Below, one piece after another: positions 23,566-31,633 of a stretch of 51,508 nucleotides of DNA. Location: contig MNSZ01000050.1 in assembly GCA_001916715.1 (NCBI GenBank), forward strand, positions 22,941 to 74,448, read 5' to 3'. Positions within the stretch are counted from its first letter, which is position 1; every line of letters starts with the position of its first letter. Under the pieces are notes generated by a model that did no database searches, had not been told where the DNA came from, and worked only from the letters and a program-made list of their open reading frames with translations. Both the position numbers and the translations under genes were made by a program. The DNA is from Firmicutes bacterium CAG:24053_14 (lineage in GTDB: Bacteria; Bacillota; Clostridia; Oscillospirales; Oscillospiraceae).

Positions 23566-25136
23566 TACTGGTGAGAAATCTGCGTCTGGATATCGGGCAG
23601 AGCAGCGACCGGCTGAAAACCAAAGCCGCGCGCGAGCTGAAGCTCCCGACTTGGGCGATAAAGGATGTTAAGATAACAAAGCGCTCGCTCGACGCGCGCA
23701 GAAAAAACGATATACACTGGCTGTATTCCGTCGCCGTTTCGGTCGATAACGAGGAAAAGCTGCTGGCAAAATGCAAAAGCAAAAACGTTGCCGCGTATGA
23801 AGCGCCGGAGTACACCGTGCCGCAGGCAAGCGCCGAAATTCGTCCCGTCGTTGCCGGCTTCGGGCCGGGCGGAATGTTCGCGGCGCTTGTTCTGAGCATG
23901 GCAGGGCTAAAGCCTGTTGTGCTCGAGCGCGGCGCCGATGCCGAAGCACGCAGAAAAAAGGTCGAAGCCTTCCGTGCAGGCGGTGAGCTTGACCCCGAGT
24001 GCAACGTCCAGTTCGGCGAGGGCGGAGCCGGAACGTTTTCCGACGGCAAGCTCGGTACAGGCATACGCGATATGCGCATCCGCTGGATACTGCGCACGTT
24101 CTACGAGCACGGCGCGCCCGAGAGCATACTCTATGACGCAAAGCCGCATATAGGAACGGATATACTTATTAATGTAGTGCAGAGCATACGAAAAGCCGTC
24201 ATCGCTCACGGCGGCGAGGTGCGCTTTAACTCAAAGCTCACGGGGCTTGTTACGGAAAATAACACGCTGCGCGCAGTTCGGGTGACGGACGAAACGGGTG
24301 AGTACGAGCTGCCCTGTGAAAGGCTCGTTCTCGCCGTAGGCCACTCGGCGCGCGATACGTTCGAGATGCTCGAAAAAACGGGCGTTCCCATGGAGGCAAA
24401 GCCGTTTTCGATGGGCGCGCGCATAGAGCATAAGCAGAAAATGATAAACATCTCGCAGTACGGCGAGGATAATGAGTCCCTGCCGGCAGCCGACTATTCG
24501 CTCAATGTTCATTTGCCAGACGGAACGAGCGCGTACACCTTCTGCATGTGCCCCGGAGGGGAGGTCATTGCCGCAGCATCTGAACCCGGCGGCGTGTGTA
24601 CAAACGGCATGAGCAACTCTCGCCGCAACGGAGAGAACGCAAACAGTGCACTGCTCGTGACTCTTTCTCCCGAGGATTTCCCGTATGACGGGCCGCTCGG
24701 AGGTATGTACTGGCAGCGTGATATCGAGCGTGCAGCGTTCAAAGCATCGGGAAGCTACCATGCACCGGCACAGACCGTCGGCGACTTTATCGCACACATG
24801 AAAAGCGAGGGGGAGGGCGGCGTACTGCCGAGCTACCGCCCCGGAGTTCTTTGGTGCGACCTGCACGATGTTCTGCCGGAGAGGATAACGTCGGTGCTTG
24901 AAAACGCATTGCCCGAGTTGGGAAGAAAGCTTAACGGCTTTGACGCGCCGGACGCCGTGCTCACGGCGCCGGAAACGCGCTCGTCATCGCCGGTGCGCAT
25001 ATTGCGGGATGAGCGCCGCCAATCGCAGATACGCGGCCTTTACCCCTGCGGCGAGGGCGCAGGCTATGCCGGAGGCATAACCTCTGCCGCCGTTGACGGC
25101 ATGAAATGCGCCGAAGCGGTCATTCAGTCGCTGTAA
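23562..25136 (+). CDS. FAD-dependent oxidoreductase of the COG2509 group
   Basis: A 524-residue cytoplasmic flavoprotein of unknown substrate. The N-terminal 90 residues (ILVRNLRLDIGQSSDRL..., then KRSLDARRKNDIHWLYSVAV) form the small domain seen in this group, followed by an FAD-binding fold VVAGFGPGGMFAALVLSMAG, PVVLERGADAEARRKKVE and NVQFGEGGAGTFSDGKL. The C-terminal part closes the FAD site with GLYPCGEGAGYAGGITSAAV and DGMKCAEAV. The start is the ATG at 23562 overlapping the preceding stop (ATGA). It ends the moaC-ansA-flavoprotein operon and is followed by a terminator. The family is listed as uncharacterised FAD-dependent dehydrogenases. Confidence 0.85.
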   Translation: MILVRNLRLDIGQSSDRLKTKAARELKLPTWAIKDVKITKRSLDARRKNDIHWLYSVAVSVDNEEKLLAKCKSKNVAAYEAPEYTVPQASAEIRPVVAGFGPGGMFAALVLSMAGLKPVVLERGADAEARRKKVEAFRAGGELDPECNVQFGEGGAGTFSDGKLGTGIRDMRIRWILRTFYEHGAPESILYDAKPHIGTDILINVVQSIRKAVIAHGGEVRFNSKLTGLVTENNTLRAVRVTDETGEYELPCERLVLAVGHSARDTFEMLEKTGVPMEAKPFSMGARIEHKQKMINISQYGEDNESLPAADYSLNVHLPDGTSAYTFCMCPGGEVIAAASEPGGVCTNGMSNSRRNGENANSALLVTLSPEDFPYDGPLGGMYWQRDIERAAFKASGSYHAPAQTVGDFIAHMKSEGEGGVLPSYRPGVLWCDLHDVLPERITSVLENALPELGRKLNGFDAPDAVLTAPETRSSSPVRILRDERRQSQIRGLYPCGEGAGYAGGITSAAVDGMKCAEAVIQSL

Positions 25137-25150
25137 AAATTAAAGCTCAA

Positions 25151-25187
25151 ATGCTGAAACGGATTTTTTCTCCGTTTCGGCATTTTT
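25151..25187 (+). terminator. Terminator of the moaC operon
   Basis: ATGCTGAAACGGA / TCCGTTTCGGCAT inverted repeat followed by TTTT. Confidence 0.85.
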
Positions 25188-25217
25188 GCGGCCTGCGCCA
25201 CAACATTGGTGACATAA

Positions 25218-25257
25218 CTTGTGTTAACATAAGAACACAAGCACAAAATCTTGTGTT
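25218..25257. repeat. Three alternating CTTGTGTT half-sites at 16-bp period
   Basis: CTTGTGTT (25218-25225), its exact reverse complement AACACAAG (25234-25241) and CTTGTGTT again (25250-25257) are each separated by exactly eight bases. As DNA this looks like a three-half-site operator; as RNA the middle copy could pair with either neighbour. They lie 215 bases upstream of the nrdG promoter and just after the preceding terminator. The stretch from here to the first NrdR-like box (25258-25406) holds nothing else I can support. Confidence 0.55.
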
Positions 25258-25406
25258 GCAGCAAAACTTGCAATTACATTTTGATTATGAGATTCAAAGC
25301 AAGCAAAAACGGCGCTAAGCATTGCATAATCAGCATTTTTGGCGTGGTGAAAAAGTTTCAAAGCCATAAAATGCCGCGAAAAAATAACTCTCCGTAAAGA
25401 TGCGCA

Positions 25407-25422
25407 CCACAATATTTTGTAG
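25407..25422. promoter_or_regulatory. NrdR-box-like site 1
   Basis: CCACAATATTTTGTAG matches 12 of 16 positions of the NrdR consensus acaCwAtATaTwGtgt. Its key C4 and G13 positions are kept, and it is embedded in a longer imperfect palindrome (CACCACAATA / TTTTGTAGTG). Confidence 0.65.
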
Positions 25423-25448
25423 TGAATAGGGTTACAAAGCGGTAAAAA

Positions 25449-25464
25449 TAACTACATTTTGTGT
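25449..25464. promoter_or_regulatory. NrdR-box-like site 2
   Basis: AACTACATTTTGTGTT region aligned on its GTGT gives 13 of 16 matches to the NrdR consensus. It is 42 bp (four helical turns) from site 1 and ends seven bases before the -35 element. NrdR represses ribonucleotide reductase operons from paired boxes spaced by whole turns. Confidence 0.65.
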
Positions 25465-25471
25465 TTTTCTA

Positions 25472-25500
25472 TTGACATGGCAACTCGCTTATGCTATTGT
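25472..25500 (+). promoter_or_regulatory. Sigma-A promoter of the nrdG-nrdD-trxB operon
   Basis: TTGACA, 17 bp, TATTGT preceded by TGC (extended -10), 27 bases before the nrdG start. Confidence 0.8.
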
Positions 25501-25527
25501 TTAGACTGCTGAATTAAGGAGACAGAC

Positions 25528-26226
25528 ATGAAGGTTACAGGTATTCAGAAATTAACGCTTCTTGACTATCCCGGAGTTGTCGCGTGCACGGTGTTCACGG
25601 CGGGCTGCAATTTCAGATGCCCGTTCTGTCACAATGCGATGCTCGTTCTTCCCGAGCAGATAGATGATGAGTGCCTCACAGATGACGAGGTGTTCGGCTT
25701 TCTGAAAAAGCGCAGGGGAGTGCTCGACGGTGTTGCCGTTACGGGCGGCGAGCCGCTGCTGCATGCGGACATGCCCGAGTTTTTGGCTCGTGTGAAGGAG
25801 CTGGGGTATAAGATAAAGCTCGACACCAACGGCTCAAACCCGGAGCTTCTCTCCGAGATAGTGAAAAATAAGCTCGTTGACCGTGTCGCTATGGACATTA
25901 AAAACGCGCCTGAGGAGTATGCTCGAACGATAGGACTTAAGTCTTTTGACATTGCCCCTGTCGAAAGATCGAAGGAAATGCTCCTGAGAGGCGATATCGA
26001 CTATGAGTTCAGAACGACGGTCGTAAAGGGGATCCACACGAAGGAAAGCCTCATAGGCGCAGCCAAGTGGATAGAAGGCGCAAAGGAATATTATTTGCAG
26101 CAGTTTAAAGACTCCGGCAATCTCATCCTGCCGGACGGACTTTCAGCATACGACGAAAAGCAGATGCACGCACTGGCCGATGCCGTCAGGGACTATGTTC
26201 CGACGGTCGAGGTAAGAGGCGTTTGA
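25528..26226 (+). CDS. nrdG: Anaerobic ribonucleotide reductase activating enzyme NrdG
   Basis: A 232-residue radical SAM enzyme that generates the glycyl radical on NrdD. The cluster motif is CNFRCPFCHN (Cys residues about 29, 33 and 36), preceded by KLTLLDYPGVVACTVFTAGC; the SAM-binding GGE block is AVTGGEPLLHADM, followed by IKLDTNGSNPELL and a VDRVAMDIKNAP strand. The length and the LDYPG start fit the longer NrdG2-type activases found with nrdD in Clostridia. AAGGAG precedes the ATG. It is the first gene downstream of paired NrdR-like boxes, and nrdD begins 20 bases after its stop. Confidence 0.92.
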   Translation: MKVTGIQKLTLLDYPGVVACTVFTAGCNFRCPFCHNAMLVLPEQIDDECLTDDEVFGFLKKRRGVLDGVAVTGGEPLLHADMPEFLARVKELGYKIKLDTNGSNPELLSEIVKNKLVDRVAMDIKNAPEEYARTIGLKSFDIAPVERSKEMLLRGDIDYEFRTTVVKGIHTKESLIGAAKWIEGAKEYYLQQFKDSGNLILPDGLSAYDEKQMHALADAVRDYVPTVEVRGV

Positions 26227-26246
26227 GAGAAATATGGAGGAAACAA

Positions 26247-28628
26247 ATGTACAAGATCATTAAGAGAGACGGAAAAATCGTAGATTTTGACATCACCAAG
26301 ATCGCAAACGCCATTAAAAAGGCGTTTGAGGCCACCGACACCGAGTACACCGATGATATCATTGATTTCATCGCGCTCAAGGTCTCGGCTGACTTCCTGC
26401 CGAAGATAAAAGACGGCTATGTTGCGGTCGAGGATATTCAGGACAGCGTCGAGGCGGTCCTGTCGCGCGGCGGCTATGAGGGCGTTGCAAAGGCATATAT
26501 ACTTTATCGTAAGCAGCGCGAGAAGCTGCGCAATATGAAAAACACCTACCTTGACTATAAAGAGACCGTCAACAGCTATGTAAACGTTCTTGACTGGCGC
26601 GTCAAGGAAAACTCTACCGTCACCTATTCAGTCGGCGGCCTTATCCTTTCTAACTCCGGAGCCATCACCGCAAACTACTGGCTCAGCGAGATTTACGACG
26701 AGGAGATCGGCAATGCCCACCGCAACTGCGACCTGCACCTGCACGATCTGAGCATGCTCACCGGCTACTGTGCCGGCTGGAGCCTCAAGCAGCTGATCCA
26801 GCAGGGCCTCGGTATTCCTGGCAAGATCAATTCCTCCCCGGCAAGCCACCTGAGCACTCTGTGCAATCAGATGGTAAACTTCCTCGGCATCATGCAGAAC
26901 GAGTGGGCCGGTGCTCAGGCGTTTTCGAGCTTCGATACCTACCTTGCGCCGTTTGTCAAGATAGACCACCTCACCTACAAAGAGGTCAAGCAGTGCATCC
27001 AGTCGTTCATCTTCGGCGTAAACACTCCGTCGCGCTGGGGCACACAGGCTCCGTTTTCAAACATCACCCTTGACTGGACGGTTCCCGCCGACCTCAAGGA
27101 CATGCCTGCCATAGTCGGCGGCAAGGAGCAGGACTTCACCTATGGCGACTGCGTCGAGGAAATGGCAATGGTAAATAAAGCGTTTATCGACATCATGATC
27201 GAGGGCGACGCAAACGGCCGCGGCTTCCAGTATCCGATCCCGACCTACTCCATCACCCGTGACTTCGACTGGTCTCCCACCGAGAACAACAAGCTCCTGT
27301 TTGAAATGACCGCAAAGTACGGTACTCCGTACTTCTCCAACTACATAAACTCCGATATGGAGCCTTCAGACGTCCGCAGCATGTGCTGCCGCCTGCGCCT
27401 TGACCTGCGCGAGCTTCGCAAGAAGTCCGGCGGCTACTTCGGCTCCGGCGAGAGCACGGGTTCTATCGGCGTTGTCACCATCAATATGCCGCGCATTGCG
27501 TATCTTGCGACCGACGAGGCCGACTTCTTCAAGCGCCTTGATAAGATGATGGACATAGCCGCGCGCTCTTTGAAGGTAAAGCGCAATGTTATAACAAAGC
27601 TCCTCAACGAGGGACTTTACCCCTACACCAAGTATTACCTCGGAAATTTCGATAACCACTTTTCGACCATCGGCCTTGTCGGCATGAACGAGGCCGGACT
27701 CAACGCAAACTGGATCCGCGCCGATATGACCACCGAAAAGTGCCAGGAGTTCACAAAGAAGGTACTCAACCACATGCGCGAGCGCCTGTCGGACTATCAG
27801 GAGCAGTACGGCGATCTGTATAATCTCGAGGCCACCCCGGCAGAGAGCACATCCTACCGCCTTGCAAAGCACGATGTCGAGCAGTATCCCGATATCATCA
27901 CCGCCTCTCAGGGCGACACTCCGTACTACACAAACTCCAGCCACCTGCCCGTAAGCTACACCGACGATATCTTCTCAGCCCTCGATATTCAGGACGAGCT
28001 CCAGACGCTTTACACATCCGGCACTGTATTCCACGCATTTCTCGGCGAGAAGCTGCCCGATTGGGAAGCAGCCGCAAACCTTGTCCGCAAGATAGCCGAG
28101 AATTACAAGCTGCCTTACTACACCATAAGCCCGACCTACTCCGTCTGCAAGAATCACGGCTACCTCACCGGCGAGCAGTTTACCTGTCCCGAGTGCGGTG
28201 AGAGCGCCGAAGTTTACAGCCGTATAACCGGCTACTACCGTCCGGTGCAGAACTGGAACGCAGGCAAAACTCAGGAGTATAAGGAGCGCAAGGAGTATAA
28301 CATCGGAACCTCCGTCCTGAAGCACAAAGGCCCCCTGCACCCCGAGGCAAAGCCCGAGCAGGAGCCTGCCGTTGAGGAGGAGCTCTGCAAGAACTCTACC
28401 GGCAAGCGCAAGATCCTCTTCACGCGCGAAAACTGCCCCAACTGCCGCATCGTCTACAGCTATCTGGACAAGGCAGGCTTTGACTGCGAGAAGATCATGG
28501 CAGAAGAAAATGTTGACCTTGCACTGTCCTATGGCGTAAAGCAGGCTCCGACGCTTGTCATCGTTGACGGCGAGCATGTCGAGAAATTTGCCGGTGCCGG
28601 TGCGATAAAGAACTATCTTTTCAAGTAA
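26247..28628 (+). CDS. nrdD: Anaerobic ribonucleoside-triphosphate reductase NrdD with C-terminal redoxin domain
   Basis: A 793-residue class III reductase making deoxyribonucleotides without oxygen. An ATP-cone (3-93; YKIIKRDGKIVDFDITKIA, ending ILYRKQREKLRN) senses dATP/ATP. The catalytic barrel follows. The zinc site uses Cys634, Cys647 and Cys650 (CKNHG...TCPEC), and the glycyl radical is Gly662 in SRITGYYRPVQNWN. After the normal end of the family (about residue 685) the chain continues through an acidic/Pro linker into a thioredoxin-fold domain (about 721-793): KRKILFTRENCPNCRIVYSY with a C730-P-N-C733 active site and APTLVIVDG. This resembles NrdH/glutaredoxin and suggests built-in reductant supply. 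TGGAGG precedes the ATG; a trxB-like gene follows by 14 bases. Confidence 0.93.
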   Translation: MYKIIKRDGKIVDFDITKIANAIKKAFEATDTEYTDDIIDFIALKVSADFLPKIKDGYVAVEDIQDSVEAVLSRGGYEGVAKAYILYRKQREKLRNMKNTYLDYKETVNSYVNVLDWRVKENSTVTYSVGGLILSNSGAITANYWLSEIYDEEIGNAHRNCDLHLHDLSMLTGYCAGWSLKQLIQQGLGIPGKINSSPASHLSTLCNQMVNFLGIMQNEWAGAQAFSSFDTYLAPFVKIDHLTYKEVKQCIQSFIFGVNTPSRWGTQAPFSNITLDWTVPADLKDMPAIVGGKEQDFTYGDCVEEMAMVNKAFIDIMIEGDANGRGFQYPIPTYSITRDFDWSPTENNKLLFEMTAKYGTPYFSNYINSDMEPSDVRSMCCRLRLDLRELRKKSGGYFGSGESTGSIGVVTINMPRIAYLATDEADFFKRLDKMMDIAARSLKVKRNVITKLLNEGLYPYTKYYLGNFDNHFSTIGLVGMNEAGLNANWIRADMTTEKCQEFTKKVLNHMRERLSDYQEQYGDLYNLEATPAESTSYRLAKHDVEQYPDIITASQGDTPYYTNSSHLPVSYTDDIFSALDIQDELQTLYTSGTVFHAFLGEKLPDWEAAANLVRKIAENYKLPYYTISPTYSVCKNHGYLTGEQFTCPECGESAEVYSRITGYYRPVQNWNAGKTQEYKERKEYNIGTSVLKHKGPLHPEAKPEQEPAVEEELCKNSTGKRKILFTRENCPNCRIVYSYLDKAGFDCEKIMAEENVDLALSYGVKQAPTLVIVDGEHVEKFAGAGAIKNYLFK

Positions 28629-28642
28629 ACGAAGGCAAAATA

Positions 28643-29557
28643 ATGCATGATATTATAGTCATCGGCGGAGGGCCGGCAGGATTAACTGCCGCCCTCTACG
28701 CCTTGAGAGCGGGAAAAAGCGTTCTCGTAATAGAAAAAAGCACCTTCGGCGGTCAGATCACATGGTCGCCCAAGGTCGAAAATTTTCCCGGCATACCGTC
28801 GGTATCTGGTGCCGAGCTTGGTGATAAGTTCACCGCGCAGGCGCTCGATCAGGGCGCTGAGCTTGAGCTTGACGAAGTTACCTCGGTCGAGCTTGACGGG
28901 GATATAAAGCGCGTTAAGACCGATTTTGGCGGCACGTTTGAGGCAAAAGCGCTCATCATTGCCTCCGGCGCAAGACCGCGCACCCTCGGCATTCCCGGCG
29001 AGGAAGAACTCATGGGCGCCGGAGTTTGCTTCTGCGCGGTGTGCGACGGCGCGTTTTACAAGGGCAGGGAGGTCGCCGTAAACGGCGGCGGAAACTCTGC
29101 CCTGCAGGACGCAATGCTTCTTAGTGATACCTGCTCAAAGGTATATCTTATCCATCGCAGAGATACATTCCGCGGCGAAGCAAAGCTTGTCGAAGCACTG
29201 CGAGCGAGGGATAACGTCGAGTTTGTGCTCGGCAGCAGCATAACCGCGCTGCTCGGGCAGGACGAGCTGTGCGGCATAAGAGTTGCCGATGCCGAAGGCA
29301 ACGAGCGAGAGATCGCCGTTGACGGACTTTTCGTCGCGATAGGCCACGCGCCCGATAACGGCATATTCTCGCAGCTTATAGATCTGGATGACGGCGGCTA
29401 TGCCGACTCCGACGAGAGCTGCTGCACCAAAACGCCGGGCGTGTTCGTCGCCGGAGACTGCCGCAAAAAGACCGTCCGCCAGCTCACAACGGCGGCTGCC
29501 GACGGCTCTGCCGCAGCGCTTGCCGCGTGCCGTTATATCGACGCGCTTGAAAATTGA
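28643..29557 (+). CDS. trxB: Thioredoxin-reductase-like flavoprotein in the nrd operon
   Basis: A 304-residue pyridine-nucleotide disulfide oxidoreductase. FAD binding: VIGGGPAGLTAALYALRAGK and FAGDC-type FVAGDCRKKTVRQLTTAAAD. Redox pair: CFCAVCDGAFY (Cys131, Cys134). NADPH domain: VNGGGNSALQDAMLLSD with LIHRRDTFRGE, whose double Arg favours NADPH. Length is normal for low-molecular-weight TrxB. It sits 14 bases after nrdD, so the reductase, its redoxin tail and this enzyme form a complete electron path for deoxyribonucleotide synthesis (inference from context). It may also serve thioredoxins elsewhere. Confidence 0.88.
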   Translation: MHDIIVIGGGPAGLTAALYALRAGKSVLVIEKSTFGGQITWSPKVENFPGIPSVSGAELGDKFTAQALDQGAELELDEVTSVELDGDIKRVKTDFGGTFEAKALIIASGARPRTLGIPGEEELMGAGVCFCAVCDGAFYKGREVAVNGGGNSALQDAMLLSDTCSKVYLIHRRDTFRGEAKLVEALRARDNVEFVLGSSITALLGQDELCGIRVADAEGNEREIAVDGLFVAIGHAPDNGIFSQLIDLDDGGYADSDESCCTKTPGVFVAGDCRKKTVRQLTTAAADGSAAALAACRYIDALEN

Positions 29558-29576
29558 AGACGATATATAATGTTTT

Positions 29577-29692
29577 ATAGGGTTCCGGCATTTATGCGAC
29601 TGGACCGAGATAAAACGGCGCATAAAGCGCTGCACGGAGGGATAAAAGCCCGGGAGAAGTATTGGCAAAGCAATACCTCTCCCGGTTTTTTT
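29577..29692 (+). promoter_or_regulatory. Guanidine-I (ykkC) riboswitch with terminator
   Basis: Consensus blocks are present in order: GGTTCCGGCA, GCGACTGGACCGAGAT, AAACGG, then TGCACGGAGGGATAAAAG and CCCGGGAGA. The terminator CCGGGAGA-AGTATTG (29650-29664) with CAATACCTCTCCCGG (29671-29685) and seven T uses the last aptamer bases, so guanidine binding should block termination. A TATAAT at 29566-29571 lies just upstream within the trxB 3' end and non-coding edge. It controls the two SMR exporter genes. Confidence 0.93.
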
Positions 29693-29717
29693 GTTGTTTT
29701 AATTATAAGGAGGAACT

Positions 29718-30065
29718 ATGAAAGAAAAAAACACGGCATGGATACTGCTCGTTGTCTCCGGGCTTATGGAGATAGTTTGGGCATATACGATGAAGCTCAG
29801 CCATGGGTTTACGGTGCTCTTGCCGAGCGTGATAACCATAGCGATACTAATAATAAGCTTTTTCCTGCTTGCCAAGGCGGTAAATACGCTCGGCATAGGT
29901 CTCAGCTACGCAGTATTCACCGGCATCGGCGTCGTCGGAACGACGCTGATAAGCATATTTGTCCTCAAAGAAGGCGCGAGCCTGCTTAAGATGCTTTCGC
30001 TTGGCGTTCTGATCATCGGTATACTCGGCCTCAAGCTCTGCGATAAGGAGGGAGAAGAAAAATGA
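29718..30065 (+). CDS. SMR-family guanidinium exporter subunit 1
   Basis: A 115-residue four-helix membrane protein of the small multidrug resistance family. The essential membrane glutamate is Glu18 in SGLMEIVWAYTMKLSHGF; GIGLSYAVFTGIGVVGTTL is the conserved third helix. It lies behind a guanidine-I riboswitch and its partner gene overlaps its end by four bases, so the two probably form a heterodimeric guanidinium/proton antiporter like YkkC/YkkD (knowledge of the Gdx subtype). AAGGAGG precedes the ATG. The charged C-terminal tail DKEGEEK lies after the fourth helix. Confidence 0.92.
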   Translation: MKEKNTAWILLVVSGLMEIVWAYTMKLSHGFTVLLPSVITIAILIISFFLLAKAVNTLGIGLSYAVFTGIGVVGTTLISIFVLKEGASLLKMLSLGVLIIGILGLKLCDKEGEEK

Positions 30066-30373
30066 TGTGGCTCGTTCTTATCTGTGCAAGCTTTTTTGAG
30101 CTGGCGTTCACTGTGTGCATGAAGCTCTCAAACGGTCTGAAAAACGTGAAATTTACCGTGCTGACGGTCATATGCTCCTGTGCGAGCATCGGCTTGCTGT
30201 CTGTTGCGACAAAAACTCTGCCGCTCGGCGTGTCCTATGCCGTGTGGACAGGATTGGGAACGCTGTTCAATGTTCTGTTCGGCATAATCGTTTTTAAAGA
30301 GAGCAAAAGCCCCAAGAAGCTCTTCTTCATGGCCATGGTCCTCCTCGGCGTCATCGGCCTCAGATTGGCATAA
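30062..30373 (+). CDS. SMR-family guanidinium exporter subunit 2
   Basis: A 103-residue four-helix protein, partner of the preceding gene. Membrane glutamate Glu13 occurs in CASFFELAFTVCMKLSNGL; LPLGVSYAVWTGLGTLFNV forms helix 3, ending in KESKSPKKLFFM and GVIGLRLA. Translation begins at an ATG overlapping the upstream stop (AATGATG), which favours equal production of two subunits in opposite membrane orientations. The short positive loops fit a member of an antiparallel pair. It is the last gene of the riboswitch-controlled transcript. Confidence 0.92.
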   Translation: MMWLVLICASFFELAFTVCMKLSNGLKNVKFTVLTVICSCASIGLLSVATKTLPLGVSYAVWTGLGTLFNVLFGIIVFKESKSPKKLFFMAMVLLGVIGLRLA

Positions 30374-30417
30374 AAAACGTTCTCTCATCAGGCTGGCCTG
30401 ATGAGAGAACGTTTTTT
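30372..30417. terminator. Bidirectional terminator between SMR genes and the DUF1002 gene
   Basis: AAAAAACGTTCTCTCATCAG and its complement CTGATGAGAGAACGTTTTTT around a short loop; one of the strongest hairpins in the window, working for both convergent units. Confidence 0.92.
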
Positions 30418-30418
30418 A

Positions 30419-31288
30419 TCACCCGAAGATGCCGCGGATGAAATCTACGACCTTATTTACAAACTCAGTTACAGTGTCGGCAACGTTTGAGAGAAACTGC
30501 TTTATCTCGCCCTGCTTACTGACGATATCCTTCAGATACTTCTGCACCTGCTCGACCTTTTCCTTGAGCGCGGCGGTGTCGAGCTTTTCCATCGAACGGC
30601 ACAGGGAAACGAGGCTGTCTATCTGGCTGTCGGTGAGGCTTACGTCGTATTCGGCCGCGATCTTTTTTATCTCCTCGCGGAGCTGATCGTCGGTCATGTC
30701 CTTGGCCTGGTCGAGGATAAGCTTGAGCTGATTGACGATAGCGGTGGAGTCTGCGCTGCCGATCTCGTCGGCAAGTTCTGCCGTAACGGTGAGCTCCTGA
30801 GTGCCGACAAGCTTTGCGTCGTTATCGAGCTTCTTGCCTGTTATATCCTCGTATGCTTTGTATATTCCGGTGAGAGCTGCCGTACCCGAGACGTTGAAGG
30901 GGGCGACGATTTTGACATTTGCGTCGGTTATGCCGGCGGTCACCATTGCGTTCATGTACATGTCCGGAGTGCACCAGGTAATGTTCTTGACCGTTACGTC
31001 AAGTCCCTTGCCTTCGCCGAGCGCCTCAATGTATACGCAGGAGATGGACTTTGTGCCGATGAGGCTTTCATCGACAAGACCCTTGAGGTATTCGCGCTCT
31101 TCAGCGTTTGTAACCGTAAGCTCCTTGACGTCGCCCTGAGAAATGCCGAATTCTTTATAAACAGATGCCACTTCGTCTGCGTCAAGATCCGCTCCGATAA
31201 CGGTGCGGCTGCCCTCAATGGTGTCGGCAAAGGCAAAGCAGCTGCCGAGCATAAGCACGCAGAGAATAAGAGAAATTACTTTTTTCAT
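30419..31288 (-). CDS. Secreted DUF1002 protein
   Basis: A 289-residue exported protein of the DUF1002 (YpuA-like) family. A signal peptide (KKVISLILCVLMLGSCFAFA) is followed by family blocks: VIGADLDADEVASVYKEFGI, TVTNAEEREYLKGLVDESLI, SISCVYIEALGEGKGLDV, then NITWCTPDMYMNAMVTAGI and APFNVSGTAALTGIYKAYED. The C-terminal third is helical and ends with FVNKVVDFIRGIFG. I choose the ATG at 31288, ten bases after AAAGGA, over a TTG two codons upstream. Function is unknown; Bacillus relatives are linked to cell-envelope stress. It is monocistronic and divergent from the glycine-riboswitch unit. Confidence 0.88.
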   Translation of the reverse strand: MKKVISLILCVLMLGSCFAFADTIEGSRTVIGADLDADEVASVYKEFGISQGDVKELTVTNAEEREYLKGLVDESLIGTKSISCVYIEALGEGKGLDVTVKNITWCTPDMYMNAMVTAGITDANVKIVAPFNVSGTAALTGIYKAYEDITGKKLDNDAKLVGTQELTVTAELADEIGSADSTAIVNQLKLILDQAKDMTDDQLREEIKKIAAEYDVSLTDSQIDSLVSLCRSMEKLDTAALKEKVEQVQKYLKDIVSKQGEIKQFLSNVADTVTEFVNKVVDFIRGIFG

Positions 31289-31403
31289 GTTCAATTTGTC
31301 CTTTCACGGAAGTCAATCTATTGTAGTATATGTAAACTTCGTTTGTGTTAACGATCTATTAATTGTGCAGGACGATAAAATTTTATTTAACGATTTAAAG
31401 TTG

Positions 31404-31432
31404 TTGACATACTGTGAACAGTGTGTTAACAT
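31404..31432 (+). promoter_or_regulatory. Promoter of the glycine-riboswitch unit
   Basis: TTGACA, 17 bp, TAACAT. The spacer contains the palindrome ACTGT-GA-ACAGT (31411-31422), which could be an operator. Confidence 0.75.
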
Positions 31433-31485
31433 ACATGCATAAATCCTGTGAAACCTCAAGAATCGCAAGAGACTGGAGGCGGAGG

Positions 31486-31569
31486 ATGCTCTGGAGAATC
31501 CCGAAAGGGTGCCGAAGGTGTAAGGCTCATTTAGCCGAATCTCTCAGGCCAAAGGACAGAGGAAAGCAT
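31486..31569 (+). promoter_or_regulatory. Glycine riboswitch aptamer
   Basis: The family pattern is seen: ATGCTCTGGAGA, then AAGGGTGCCGAAGGTGTAAG, GCCGAATCTCTCAGGC and AAAGGACAGAGG, closed by ATGCT (31486-31490) pairing with AGCAT (31565-31569). Only one full aptamer is present; the preceding 45 bases can form a short hairpin and may be a partial partner. The terminator downstream is presumably relieved by glycine. Confidence 0.9.
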
Positions 31570-31608
31570 AAATTTTATTTTTATATGTTTTCTAATATGT
31601 CTCCGGAG

Positions 31609-31633
31609 CTGCTGAATTTTCAGCAGTTTTTTT
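31609..31633 (+). terminator. Riboswitch-associated terminator
   Basis: CTGCTGAA / TTCAGCAG hairpin with seven T between the glycine aptamer and the symporter gene; its position suits an on-switch. Confidence 0.85.
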
